Shown: one piece after another, positions 24,101 through 36,966 of the stretch
Numbering within the stretch: position 1 is the first letter of the stretch
How the letters are laid out: each line of letters starts with the position of its first letter
DNA from: Anisakis pegreffii
Lineage: Eukaryota; Nematoda; Chromadorea; Rhabditida; Anisakidae
NCBI GenBank assembly: GCA_035041965.1
Contig: JAPYMA010002374.1
Location: 1 to 64,000, forward strand
Direction of reading: 5' to 3'
Length of the DNA stretch: 64,000 bases
Program-made: the position numbers and the translations under genes
Notes under the pieces: model-generated
Seen by the model: the letters and a program-made list of their open reading frames with translations, nothing else
Told to the model about the DNA's origin: nothing
The model's database searches: none

Positions 24101-27100
24101 TTTATTGTTGAGCGATTTAAGAGTGTTTCTTTTAAGAATGTGGTCTAATGGCGCATCGTGTATGCACAGCAAACGTGGCCAATACTTGCGGTTTGCCGGA
24201 GCAATGTGCTGATTATTATCTGGATTTATACACGACAAATTCTACGGGGAATATGTCTGGTTGGGTGAAAGTTTGGAGGTTAGTGTACTCATTTATTGTC
24301 ATTTAAATACATCATTTTTGTTATTTTGCACTCATTTCAAGTTTTCATTACATATATAAATTCGTATTGATGGTTTTGTTGGAAATTTTGTTTGCATAAT
24401 TATAATTATCGGAATAATTTTATGAATAATAATAATACGTTTATGAATTTTATGAATATATTAATATTTTATGAATAGTATTCGTATGATGGTTGTGAAG
24501 TGTGCCGGATGAGATTAAGAGATGATTTCAAAAAATCCCTCCCGATCAGACGATTATTCACGGTTTCAGATCGGACGATTTGGCGTTTAGTAAGTGGCGA
24601 GGCGCTTGGGCAACGATCAGTGATCAAAAACTTTGTTTCTTCGATAAGGATAGTGTATCCAATACATTTCAACATGGTAAATTGTGCACTTCTTTGATTT
24701 GTTATCATTCACTCGAATCGCCCGTTTGCGTTATCTTCAAACTTTTTATCAGCAAAAATCACAAATTTGTTCTGAAGCAGAGTTTGCTTCTCAACAATAA
24801 TTATTTCAAATTTAGAAACGGTCCACAATACAATCAGTTAAATGTTTTGCACTAAAATCAGAAATTGAAATTTTCATTTAATTCCTATTAATAACTTTTC
24901 GAAGGATCGCCATTTCTGAGTGTGAATCTGAACGCTGACCAATGGCGTCTGCACATGCAATCCGTGTTGAACGTGGACGTCACGAAGGATTGTGTCACAA
25001 AGGACAGTCTCGCTCTACTCATTGAATTGCGCTTATCCGAGTAATTTATTCTATTGTTTGAGTTATTCCGTTCAAATTTTTGTTTTTTGAGTCGTTTTCG
25101 TTCGGTGGTTCTCTTTGAAACGATCTTTTCCTCCCGTAAACATTCATTCCTTCACAGCATTCGCGTTCCTTGCACGCTAATATTGTTGCATATTCATAAT
25201 CAGTATAGTTTAAAATGAGTTAATTATGAGTTGATATGTGTGATCATTTCAGCGGTAGTTTGTATATGTTGGCACCGACTGTACAAGCGAAAGAGCGCTG
25301 GGTTCGTGCGCTGCAAGCAGCCACAGACCGTCGAATGTTCGTGCAACGACAACCGACTCTGTCCACTGCAGCCGCCAACAAGATGCTGATCGCACTCGAT
25401 GCACCACTGAACCTCACCATTAATTGCTCACAGGTTTTTATTCGAAGAATTTCAAGCAAAGCAAATCATTTATCAAAATATCATTTCTATATTACCATCT
25501 TCACTATCTTGAATGTTGCTGTAACTCTTGTAAAAGTAACGATTGAATTGTAGATGTTGGGCGAGTGGCTGCTGATCGGTGCTCAAGAAGGTTTATTCAT
25601 CACACAACTCTCATCACCACGTGTACCGTTCGTTGTGGCTGGACTTGCGGCTGTGTTTGATGTGCGATTTTTGATTGTATTCTTTTTCGTTTTAATAAAA
25701 ATTTCATTGGTTATTTTCGTGTTGTGCGATTTTCATTGTGCGTTATGAGGATTGTTTCAGATGAAGTTATTGCCCGATTTGGATATGTTGATAGCGATTA
25801 GTGGTTTGCAACGACAGCTTGTGCAAATGCACGTGTCGGATCTGAAAGCTGGCTTCAAATGCGATCGTCCCACTGTCCGACCGACCGTCATCGCGAATCT
25901 GAACACGTGTCACTTGATCACTGTTCATACTGACCAACGTAAACTTATCAGGTCACTTAGCTTTCATTTATTTGCGAATATTTCTTTTGCAACTTATTTT
26001 CATTTTTTACTTGATGCGGTAGTGTTTTCCATTCAAGAAATGAATTAAGTGATTAGCTAATTAATAAAATATAAATGTTGTGATTTGATATGTTTTTTGA
26101 AAATTGCCACCATACGCTTTCCCACTGTGGTGTTGTTCCATGCTGAATCTCTGCTCTATCTTCAGATATCTGTGTGTTGCTGATCCTGATCAAATTCATA
26201 TTCTTCATTACAGTTCACGATTGGGCATATTCACGCCTTTCAAGGTTATTCATTATTGTTGTGAATGAACATAAATTTACAGAAAATCAATCTGAGGCGA
26301 TTTCCCCGCTCATCAGAAGTTTTGAAAAACTTGGTTTCGATTTTTTAGCTTAAATGTTGTTTTTTTTTCAAGTTGATCTCAACGGTTGAACCAGCCACAT
26401 GCCTTATTTCAATGAACGACGGGATCGTTTTCGGCGCAGATCAGTTCTACTATGTAGATATGGAGACAATAACGTCAAGACCGATCGTTGTGGCTGGATG
26501 TCCGTCAGATTTTCCACTTGCCGCGGTCGCCATTTCCGACCGAGAACTTCTGCTTGCCTATCATAGTATGTGGTTTTTATGCGATGTGGGCTTTTTGATC
26601 TGATTGCGATTAATTCGAACTGAGAGTTGATTGATTGAGTGGAATCCATAGAATTTACAAGCAAATTCAAGGTTAGATTCGTGATGCGATTATTCAAAAC
26701 ATACTCAAACGTCGATATTTCAAATAGAGCACCTTTGTTTGACCGTAATTTGTCATGTTTTGGAACCTTATTGGCGTGTTACTTCCGAATCGGTGTTGTT
26801 TTCACTGCACACATGCTTGCGTTTATCTGTGTGTGAAATTTGTTATGCTAATCATTTTATTCCACAATAGATTTTGGCGTATTCACTGATATCAGTGGGA
26901 ATCGAACGAGACCGGAGAATGTCGACTGGAATCGAGCGCCGCTGGAATTTGGTTGGATTCTTTTGAAATTATTTCTGCTTTTCATGATACCTTATCCTTC
27001 AATTGATTATTTATTAATCATTTCTGGAGCAGCGATGCTCTTTGAGGTGCTTAAATGAAGGAGTTCAACTGAATAGATTCGTGTTTTGAATTTTGATCGA

Positions 27101-29469
27101 GCATTGCAGAGAATCTTGAGATTTTATTCTAATTTTTCTAGGAATGCTATTTTTTGTTGTTGTCATTGTTGATTGCTATCCCATTTAGGAGGAATTTGTG
27201 TATTGTGTTTATAATTTCGAGTGAATGTTAATTTTAGTATTCGTTGCCCCAATACTTTATGTGGTTCACAACGATACTTTGGAAATTCTACAAATTGCGG
27301 ATTATGAAGGAGCGAATTCGAAGTAATTTATTTAATTTTTGCATTGATTTTTAGTTTGAATATTTAGAATGATTCGTAATATTTCAGAATAATAATTTTC
27401 TTCTCATCAAAAACATTGAGTTCGATAAATGATTTGCTTACCGTTAGCATAAATTATATTGTTCGGTGCAGTATGAAAATGCTGAAGTCGAGAAAGACTT
27501 CACTTTTTGTTGCTGCTGAGTATCGTTAACGAACAATAAGTTATGAAAAAGTTGTTTGCTGCCGAGATAATGTTTCGCTTTACATTGGAGGACGCTATTG
27601 GATGTACGTGATTTCTATCGTTGTCATTGTGCGCATTATATCGGTCGTGGACGATCGCCAGACGAGGTGCTGTTCGTGTTATCTGGCAACGAACGCACTG
27701 AAATTCACTCTTTTTGTGGTAGTAGCAATGAGGTCGGTCGGAATATATCTTTTAATGAATTTCGTTAATGATTCTTCTTGCCTAAATTTTTTGGAATACG
27801 TCTTCTCCATATTTCTGCTCGTTCTTTCGTTTATTGCATCCCGTTTAAATATTGTATCTTAAATTTTAGATTATAATTTCATTTTTACATTTCGTTTCGT
27901 TGGTGATCTTAATGAATCGTTTTCATATTTTTTCTCATTTTAATATGCGGAAGAATTTTGATTCTGTTTTCCGTTCAAATTGTCTTGAATGTGACTGATT
28001 CTGAGTTTTGGGAACTAATCGTTTTAAATGAAAGCATCATTTGATTTGATAGAAATCTGTTTGAATTGTTGTTAATGGGTATACCTGGGTAATGCTAAAA
28101 TATGAGAGTACACGATGGCACATGATAGGATTTAAATGAAGTTGGTCGGATTGTTGGTGTTGTGTTGTAGAAGGATCGTTGGATATTTGACTATGTAAAC
28201 GATAAGCGCGTTCTTAAAGACTGTTACTCTCCTTTGAGAAAGAAACTTCGACACAACGGTAAGATTATGTAAGTGAACGAATTACTGCTGCTTAGTCTGT
28301 GTACGAAGTTCAGTTCCCAACAGCTTATTCACTCCAAGTGAATGCTGCGCAATTTTATGATTGTTTGCTGCTTATCGTTAGATGCATCGTCTTGCTGAAC
28401 AGTTTCTTCTTCCACTCGAAATACCTGATGTGCGTTTGTTCGGTTTTATTCACCTCAGCCCACTGTTCGCTTGGTTATTGCGATTGTGAAACGTTGAATT
28501 ATTTTGTTAGCCAGCTTGGGCAATTCATCGTCAGCATACCTTTATCACGTGTTGATCACTTCGAATTTGTAAAGGTACATTGATGAATTTGTCTGTTTTT
28601 CGCGAAAATGAAACTTATCTCACGGTTCAACGGAACGGATGATTGCCCGACGCTAATATGCAACATATTAATTGATGTTGACATCAATATTTTGGTGCTG
28701 TATTATTAGAAGTTGACAGTTTTGCTCATTCCTGTGTGCTTTTATCTACTGCATTTGATGGTTGGTTGTATGATTGTTGCTGCAAATAATTGCAGATGGT
28801 TGATGGATGTATTTTGAATGTGCACATTTGCTGACAGAATTCATTTCGATTAAATCATATAAGATTGTTTGGTTTAAGTTTCAAGCGTGCCTGGCTTTCG
28901 TTAAAAGATGTCGATTTCTTTTTCGGCGAAAATTGACCTATTGTGAACGCATATTTTCGAAAATTTTCAAAATTTCTCAAACATCTGGCACAACAAATAA
29001 ACTTCTTATGTGCATTGGCCGTCTGTGCATAATTACATAAGATATGCGCATATATATTTTTGTGATGTATTCAATTATTGATGAGTCATTGATTTTGATG
29101 AAGTAATTTTGTTCAGACACACACAAATGATTTCGTTAAATGAAATATTTCTCGTAGCTTTACTTGGATCATATGAACACTCATCAAGAAATCGCTTTGT
29201 AGTGTGACTTTACACCTCTGTTATTGCTGCATTTTACATGTACGTATAAAATGTTCTGAGTTTATCCGTTGCTTTGAATCGATGTTGTTGAAGAATCAAT
29301 GAAATGGTTCAATATTCGTTTCGTTTAGTTTCAGTAGTGCAAATTTATTTCAGAAGAAAACATTGAGCACTTTGAAACGCAAAGTAATGGCACACGTCGA
29401 GATACCGTCGTCGTCGAGCGACAAACGAATGAAATTATAACTCTTTACGGCGAAGAGTACTTGGTCTGA
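15178..29469 (+). CDS. Citron-like Rho effector (coiled coil-C1-PH-CNH, no kinase)
   Basis: The model has 35 exons joined in frame, 1,463 codons plus stop: 15178-15228, 15305-15418, 15802-15923, 16271-16352, 16470-16673, 16864-17001, 17555-17716, 18112-18216, 18552-18706, 18968-19037, 19448-19558, 19811-19936, 20023-20178, 20488-20667, 20815-20991, 21287-21400, 21729-21833, 22016-22186, 22422-22589, 22904-22976, 23496-23593, 23826-23886, 24137-24278, 24570-24676, 24905-25040, 25253-25433, 25554-25661, 25761-25951, 26166-26244, 26373-26565, 26871-26951, 27238-27322, 27591-27732, 28171-28258, 29354-29469. Residues about 18-840 are heptad-rich coiled coil. A C1 zinc finger (HRW, then CIGC, CTEC, H and C ligands, followed by CGLPEQ as in citron) lies at about 884-934, a PH domain at about 955-1100 and a CNH (citron homology) domain at about 1104-1410. 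Citron family proteins bind Rho-GTP and organise the midbody and contractile ring. No kinase domain is seen upstream. Exon 5's start and the true N-terminus are the weakest points. Confidence 0.92.
22713..22756. repeat. Hairpin inside citron intron 19
   Basis: ATGGTATGAT, 3 nt, AGAGAA, a 6-nt loop, TTCTCT, 3 nt, ATCATACCAT. Seventeen of 19 arm positions pair. It lies between exons ending at 22,589 and starting at 22,904. Confidence 0.85.
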
Positions 29470-29632
29470 TGTGCTGCTGCGGCTGCTGCTGCTCACTCAC
29501 TGCAGATTATTCTCATATCATTTCAGCACCATTCATATCGCTTGTTCATCGTCTACATTATTACACTGACATATTGCATGGAATAATGTTTTGTTTTATT
29601 CTTCCAGCAATTGATTCTGTTATATTATACGT

Positions 29633-29757
29633 GAACGCTTTGAATAGTTCTGTGTTTTGATTGATATGCTAAATTTGCATTAATTGATCACAAAAAAGTT
29701 TCTCCATCGCGCAGTCCGATTGTTTATAATATGAAATTTCAAACATTCAACGAATAT
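29633..29757 (+). repeat. Direct duplication, copy A
   Basis: About 125 bp starting GAACGCTTTGAAT, closely similar to 30,527-30,648 with scattered substitutions and small indels. The spacing between copies is about 894 bp. Confidence 0.85.
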
Positions 29758-30526
29758 CATCCCATATTCCGTCAACGAACACACTTTTAGCCGATTTTGT
29801 TTGCAAATAACGTCAAAGAACAAATGTTCAGTGTGTATTCATATGTCTTGTTTAATGTGCATTTATATTCGTGCGAAGTACTTTTATGGAAGCATTTATT
29901 GATTCTTCTTTATGTCATTGTGTCATTCGATTTTCAATAAGCGTTTTGCTGAATACAAGATAGATACTTCGTAATTTAGAGTGGTGATCCATTAGCACTT
30001 AAATGAATTAGCGATAATGGTTATTGAAGAAGCATTTGATTCTGTTTTGTTCTTAAATGAGGTCATATCGTGTGGAATTATGACTTTGTACTATTTGACG
30101 ATCCATGATCCGCTGTTAAGTCGGTCTGTTCATCGTTACATTGAACGAGTCATCGACCGACAGACAAACAAACAAGTGAACCGAAAGTTTCAATATTGTG
30201 CAAAATAAGCTATATAAACAGCTGAACATATCATGGAAACACAGTCAAAAAAATACATCTCATTTGGAAGTTTATCATTCAACAGTTCAGTTTTTATATT
30301 ATCAGCCATCATGCGCCATTGCTTTTCATTGATTTGATAATACACTGCCTCTGATTATACAAATTCTTCTGCTTTCATTTATCGTTTCGAATGAAGCCAA
30401 TGCTTTTCATTGTTAATATCGCCTCGAATAAATTCATTTGTGAAATGTGCTTTGGTTGTATTGAACTAACTCACCTATACGTCACTTAAGGCGTTCTAGT
30501 ACGATACTTATTTACTGCTGATACTT

Positions 30527-30648
30527 GAACGCTTTGAATGGTTCTATTTTTTGATTGATATGCTATTTGTTATTAATTGATCCCAAAAAATTTTCTCCAT
30601 CGTGCAGTCAGATCGTAAATAATATGAAATTCAAACATTGAACGAAAT
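30527..30648 (+). repeat. Direct duplication, copy B
   Basis: Second copy of the segment at 29,633-29,757. Both share TTGATTGATATGCTA, TTAATTGATC and TCTCCATCG in the same order. Confidence 0.85.
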
Positions 30649-32528
30649 ATACAAATGAATTCGTTCTCCTTAAAAAAAGTGTCAATAAGGCGATTTCATC
30701 GTCAATGTGCGCCCTCTTTATCGTGGTATTTGCACAAATTTCGCCATTTAGTTCTGTTGTCAGTCATTGATTGCACTCATGGAGTGTATTCAGTCTAGAC
30801 AATTCTATGAGACTTATAAGCTTCGACTGTAAACTGACGTTGCTGCTTTGATTCTCTCATTAGATCGAGTGAGTTTACAGTCGGTTTAAATTCGTTCTCT
30901 TCATGTCAGTTGTAGCGTGGTCGTGTTTGCATAAATCAAAACGCTTCGATTAAAAAAAAGAGTTTCTTCTCCTTCAATCGCAAATGACAATCAAGCGAAT
31001 CAATTATGTATTTACAAATAAGAACCGTGATTGATTGGTGGATTACAATGTGAAATATGATTGATGAAATACAAAAAGTACAAAACTCATAAATAGTAAC
31101 AAATAACTCTTTCGAAAAACCAACAAACTCAACCACGAACTATCTGTGATTTTTGTTCAGCAGAGCACTCGAAGTTCTCTGCATTAGTGCAGCACATTAT
31201 AATTAATTCGTGAAATCGATAGGTTTAATTTCGGAATTTCTGTGATACAAAGCAAAACGTCAACTGAATATGCATATAATAGGCTGCAATGCTGAATTTG
31301 CTGTGATTGAGTGAAACTTCATTGTCTTGGCCCAATGAACCAGTGAACGCTCAGAAAGGTGACATGAACAGATATTCAGGTAAAAGCCAAACCGTAACCT
31401 AACTTACTCAGGCTTTGTAACACCAATGACCACCACTGGGTAGACGATTCGGTGTCGAGCAAAACTTTCGAGTGCTGTACCACAGCCATTAACGCCAAGA
31501 AATAGTTACGAACAGAGAACTGAACTCTTCATGACCACTGATATAATATCATATTAAATAGACTTTAAAAAAAACAGTGGAAACCAGACGGAGAATTCAC
31601 AACACATTCACGAGAACAACAATAAAATACAATCGTACTGAAAACAACGAAATACGAAATATGAAAAAATCAAATGAACATGGCGAATCAGAGTTGAATA
31701 CGACACATAAATAACCGTTAATGCAGATGACTGAAATAATTGTGAGAAGAAAAGAAAAACCGAAAATAAATAACAGATTTTATTGGAGAAAAAAACTGAT
31801 TCCTAGACAGGAATGGTGTATTTCAAATTCAAAAAAAATTTTTTAGAACAGGTAATCAACTCGAGAAGAAAGAATGCTGAAGAGAACTGAAGATATCTCT
31901 CCGAACACGACGCAATTCACTGATTCAAACTGGCCAATTCACTGACCTTTCTCGGTTAAAATAAGAGGCAAAAACTGCCCTCGAAGGTGGAAAATGAACG
32001 GAAATTCGACGAGTTCGAAATCGAATGAAATATGCGTATGGATGAACTAGAAACCCAAAAGGAAATGCACAGCTAATCGCCCATTAAACTGGTCATGCTA
32101 TATGGAAGGTTTTGTATGAAAAAAAGGTAAAGAAGCGAATAAATATTGCAAATATTGTGTTTGCATAGACGCATAAATAACCGAAATAATTGGCAACTAT
32201 ATATTACTGTTATTTTTAAGAAACAAAGAAAAGACGAGTGGAAAACGGAAAACTGGAAATGAAATAAAAATTGGAAAATCAAGAAACGCGACTTCACGAA
32301 CAAGACAGAGGATGATAATCGTGGTTGCCCACTGACCACTTATTCGCTTGAATTCAGTCAATTTTTGGTCCAATCAAAAACGCGATAAAATCGATCGGAA
32401 AATGTTCTCCTCAATCAATACATTTCAAAATGATCGAGTGATCAAACAATCAATGATGCTTCTTTCAACAAAAAAAAATCATCTCAGGATTCATCCAAAT
32501 AACGCGACCCAATAAACTACTGCGCCAA

Positions 32529-34009
32529 TCATAACGATCGATAAATGATAAAGACAAGCGAGAATAATAATAGAACGGCGATAATCAGCAACAATAGACG
32601 ATTCTGAATGATCCTGAAATTTTACAACTTCACTATCATCAGTGAATTCATTCATTCAGTTCAATCAAAGAATTAAGTGGAAATATCGCGGTTGACTGAA
32701 ATTTATATAAACGCGACTAAACGCAACCAATCTAAGTGATGAAAATAAACTTATGAAGAAACAAGATTGAGAAGATGAGGACCTTCGTATCATTTGCGAT
32801 AACATCTTCCGACTCCTATTCAAATCGGTGTCTGCTTCACGTAACCGATCACGGGCTCGTGATATTGTTTCACGTTGCGAACTCAAATCACCTAATACCT
32901 CAGCACCAATCTAAAACAAATTTGCACGTGAAGTTTACGAAACGAATTTGGTGATAGCGTGTTCAATGGATTGGATGTATATAGGGGCTCTACGCGATCT
33001 TATGAATCGATGAAGACACCAAATTTACGTAACTGAGCAAAGCGGTCTTGTACGGTTGCTTACACTCAATCGGCATTATTCACTTCAAGCAAAGTTCCTC
33101 TTACTATCGGATTGCATTGCAATTCGAACAGAATTGAAGTACAAACAAACAACTCAACCTGTTCAGTCTCAACAACCATTCTGTACGTATCGTGCAGTCT
33201 TCGCGATGTTCTCTCCAGTCGTTCAGTATTTTCAATTAGGTGATCTTGCTGAAATTTAGAAACCGTATTGCAATTTCCATGCTGATAAGGAATATTCATT
33301 GCTTTCTTTATTTTCATCCACATCGAAAAATATTGTTACAAATTTAGAATTGATAAAATGATTTCGTCATCTTCTCGCCGGAAGAGATACACAAATGAAT
33401 GAAGACATGTGTTTGTTGATTTAAAAAAAAAACTCATGAAAACAACAGCAATAATGATACTAACCTGATCGAGAGAGATCTCATTGTCGAACGCCATCAA
33501 CTCATCCCTGTCAGCGTTCTCCTTCAGTCGACCGATTGCTTTATCCAATTCACTATCCAACTGCTTCTTATCATTCCGATAACTACCTACACGTAATTCA
33601 TATTTAGCACGTTCTGGACTGAAATTGATACAAATATATAAATGCGATTCATTCCAACTTTGGATGAATTGATAACAGTTAGATATTTGAAAATAGTTGT
33701 AATATTGATAACAATGAAAATTTCGACTTGAATAAATATAATGGAATACCTTTTCTATGAATGCGTAAAACAAGTATTCAACAGAATTGATGGAGGATAA
33801 CAATGATACCTGGACGCATCAATTTCTCGAACGGAAAGTTCCATTTGTTCGAGAAGACTTTCAACGTCGACCAGAAGTCGTTGCACTTGCTGAATGCCAT
33901 TCAGTCGTTCATGCTTCTCGAGACTCGAAAGACGACCGATTCGAGCGGTTATCTCTGCGGTTTGCACCGAATACTGTTGTTCGAAGTCATGCAACAGTGA
34001 TGTGCTCAT
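32529..34009 (-). CDS. vti1: VTI1-family Qb-SNARE
   Basis: Five exons in transcript order (34009-33810, 33618-33465, 33248-33159, 32910-32783, 32613-32529) join in frame to 218 residues, the usual VTI1 length. The N-terminal Habc-type region carries the family signature EQQYSVQTAEIT near residue 10. The SNARE motif spans exons 3-4 (NTERLERTSRRL then RARDRLREAD), and exon 5 encodes a single C-terminal membrane anchor of about 20 hydrophobic residues after IIQNR. VTI1 proteins act in Golgi-endosome-vacuole/lysosome fusion. A splice acceptor abuts the ATG. At the position where mammalian VTI1A, as I recall it, has Asp in the ionic zero layer (LSHDREK), this protein has Gln (LSSQRET). Confidence 0.95.
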
Positions 34010-34015
34010 CTGAAT
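34010..34015 (-). promoter_or_regulatory. Probable spliced-leader acceptor of VTI1
   Basis: On the minus strand ATTCAG ends immediately before the ATG at 34,009. No in-frame coding exon is seen upstream, so trans-splicing with a zero-length leader is the simplest reading. Confidence 0.5.
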
Positions 34016-35348
34016 ATGGCAAATGATTACACTTCAACTGAAACCAATTCAGTCGTTTGCATTCGAAAACAATCGTAGTTGAACGTGACCGCATGCACAA
34101 ATCTACATATGTTTTCAGTTGAACATTCCAGTCTAACAATAACTAATCATCAAAATGTTCGGAAACACTTATAGGTGAACACGAATAATTTGAATGTTTT
34201 GAAAATGATGGGTGTCTATCGATGTGAGAAGGTGCGCTGTGTTAATTATCCTCACCTAACTCCATATGACTCCATTTAACTCCATATGACAATTCAGCAA
34301 TTACCAGTCAACTGAGGTGTTTAATTCCTCCATCCTCCACTAATTTGAATGTATTTTATCAAAACACTGACCCACCTTCTTTTTGATACGATCGACAATT
34401 CGTATGTTCCGTCAAAAGTCCAGTGATCTAACAGTAATTTTTAATTGAAAACTGGTCATCGAAAGTTCTAGCCGTGTACTTCGGGGAAAGTTCTGCTCGA
34501 AATCAAACAGTGTATCAGTATCACTGATGTTTCGCAGACTGAGCCAGATTGCGATTTCGCTTGTATCTAATCAGATACTCACATAAGGTTTAATTGTCTT
34601 CGTATATCATTAAGAAACAAATTGATAAAGTGAATGACACTTCGACTATATCCAAAACATTTGCAAACGCATTGTTTGGATCTGTATGACATCTAATTAA
34701 CCAGGAAGCGATTCTTTTATAAAATGACCGAGCAACATTCTAATTGGAATTGTAAAATATTACAGTATGGCATATAAGAACCATATGAAAGTAGTATAAC
34801 AACTCGTCTGTACAAAAAAATTATTTATAATTGCATAGAAACTATTATAAAACATTAATAGCTATAGCAATAACAATAACAATAACGATAACTACAATTA
34901 CAATGATTATAACAGTAATAACAATAATATCTCACAAAAGTAATTCGGTTGAGCGGGGATAACATCCAATTAGATTTCATCGCAGAACACATTACGCTGA
35001 TTAAAATGACAGTTGCAATATGACTTAAAATGTAATTATTTAAGGGGTAATTTATTTTTGAGCATTTTGATTCGATTCTCATTTACGCATTCAATCCCAA
35101 CATATACGCTAAATACTGGCTGCTGGCTATACAGATGTCGCACTCGTCGTGTTCAACGATTCAAAAAGTCAATTTTATGATTACGAAACGATCGCACTAA
35201 AGTCTCACAGCGTCACGACGATGATGTCTCATCGATAAAATCCTTTTATGGATCAATAATGAATATTTATGAGTACTAATGAATAACAACACATTGAACC
35301 ACACCAAATTCAGCTCAGCAAGCAACTGCTCGATAGCCAGCCATACGA
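34016..35348. other. Intergenic; small tandem and triplet repeats
   Basis: At 34,256-34,293 AACTCCATATGACTCCATTT is repeated almost twice. At 34,855-34,932 there is an interrupted AAT/ACA triplet run on the plus strand. No gene is seen. Confidence 0.5.
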
Positions 35349-36966
35349 TCAACGTCTGTAATGTGCATATGCTCGATTCGCTTCACACTGTTTATGCAGC
35401 TCTTGTTTGGCTTGTATTGTGAGACCTTCGTTTTGATATGCTGCTAGCAGTTCAGTGGCTAAAATATCCGGAAAATGCGTTTCACCGTGATGCGCCTTCT
35501 GTCGACAAATGTCACGCATTGATTTCATGGCTCTGAACTCTGCTTCTGGCTCTTGAATTGGAAACGGTACTTGATAGGTTGTGCCGCCTGAATTCATTCG
35601 GAAACAATATCATACGGCAACCTCAACAGCAAAACAACACAACACAATCTGTTATTTGCAAAGAAAGCCTTCATCGAAGTAGTTGCTTACAGTTGAATCA
35701 TGGCTTCAGTGTTGAATCTAGAAATATCACTTCAAACAGAACTTTGAAAACTGTTTTACAGATTACTGAATAAACGTTCTATAGAACTCATCGTCAGCAA
35801 AACGCTCAGGGAGGCATTTTTGAATCGAACCGTTAAAAAATGAAAAAGTCGAATAAAAATTCTTCTAATCGGAAGCATTTCATAATCAATTTGAATTGAG
35901 ATACAAAATCACAGTTGGAAAAAAACAAGCGAAACGATCAAAAGTAAGAGTGAAGTTTGGTATAATCAGAAATGATGGCTCACCCCTGGTTACCCCGCGT
36001 AACTTCATCAGTGGATGACAATTTCGAATGGCTTTACGTGCAATCACGAACGGATCCAATTCAATTTTCGATCTTTCTTCATCATCCTTTGCATTCAGCC
36101 ATGCTTTATATTGCCTTCGTTTGATAATCTCCAATGCTGCATAAACGTTCGATCGCGACAATTCTGAAAAGAAATTTTTACAATTCGCTAATCATAAATT
36201 GGCTCAACGAGATCAGACCAGCTCATGTCTCCTTTCACTGACTAACAAGGCATTTACAATGAGTAAAATGAGGGAGAGTGAATCTTTCAGAGAACGAAAC
36301 GAACCTTTTCGGCCATCTTTCATACAAACTCGAATCAACTTGTCAACGACATGATCTCGATAGAACACTGGTGATTCATCACTTTTCATTGTTTTTATGA
36401 ACAAGAAATTACGCTCATCCTCTGCGTCCAACGGTTCATTCAACTGAAATATCTCCATTTCATCGTAAACGTTTATCTTAATTCTCACACAAAGATGAAA
36501 ACTACCTCCGACCACATTCTACTACAACGACTTTCAAACCAACCCTAGTGAAAGTCTCTGACTTTAAACGAATATTAGATGACTGCAAAGCATTAAAAAA
36601 GTGTTCTGAAACTGAAATTGAGGTCTTCATACAGGACTGAATTGAACCAATCCATTAGAAGAAAAATATTCATTTGGTATGTTTTTGAAGGAATATCTTG
36701 AAAGCAAAAGCACCCACTTTAACGGTTAATAATAGTCGAATAAAATGTGAGAAACACTGAACTAATGTTCAGAACATAGGATGTTAAAGATTAATCCAAG
36801 AAGGAAGGATGCAAAAACATACTGATTTAAGATCGACAATTGGATCGCGAAATACTTTCGGATCGAAACGAGTGAAAAGCGGTGGAGTGAACGTGCTGAA
36901 TATTCGTCCATTTATGAAAGATGAACATGATGGCAATAGACGAACGATACACCGACCACTACACAT
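35349..36966 (-). CDS. mrps-7: Mitochondrial ribosomal protein uS7m
   Basis: Four exons (36966-36823, 36443-36305, 36163-35984, 35587-35349) join in frame to 233 residues. Exon 1 gives a basic, hydroxylated N-terminus typical of a mitochondrial targeting peptide. The core has the uS7 features: a motif rich in RKAIRN near residue 135, then GVTRGGTTYQVP, and a helical C-terminus with NEG and AIxAKQELHKQ-like sequence. uS7 binds the 3' major domain of small-subunit rRNA and helps assemble the ribosomal head. The gene is divergent from MED4 across about 500 bp. The start is the only ATG that precedes the targeting-like sequence in frame. Confidence 0.93.

Larger units (their letters stand above)
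29470..32528. other. Intergenic, convergent; duplicated segment
   Basis: This 3-kb gap separates the 3' ends of the citron-like gene (+) and VTI1 (-). It contains a diverged direct duplication (29,633-29,757 and 30,527-30,648) and a 12-bp inverted repeat, CGACTGTAAACT at 30,824-30,835 with its complement at 30,872-30,883. I see no gene. Confidence 0.6.
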
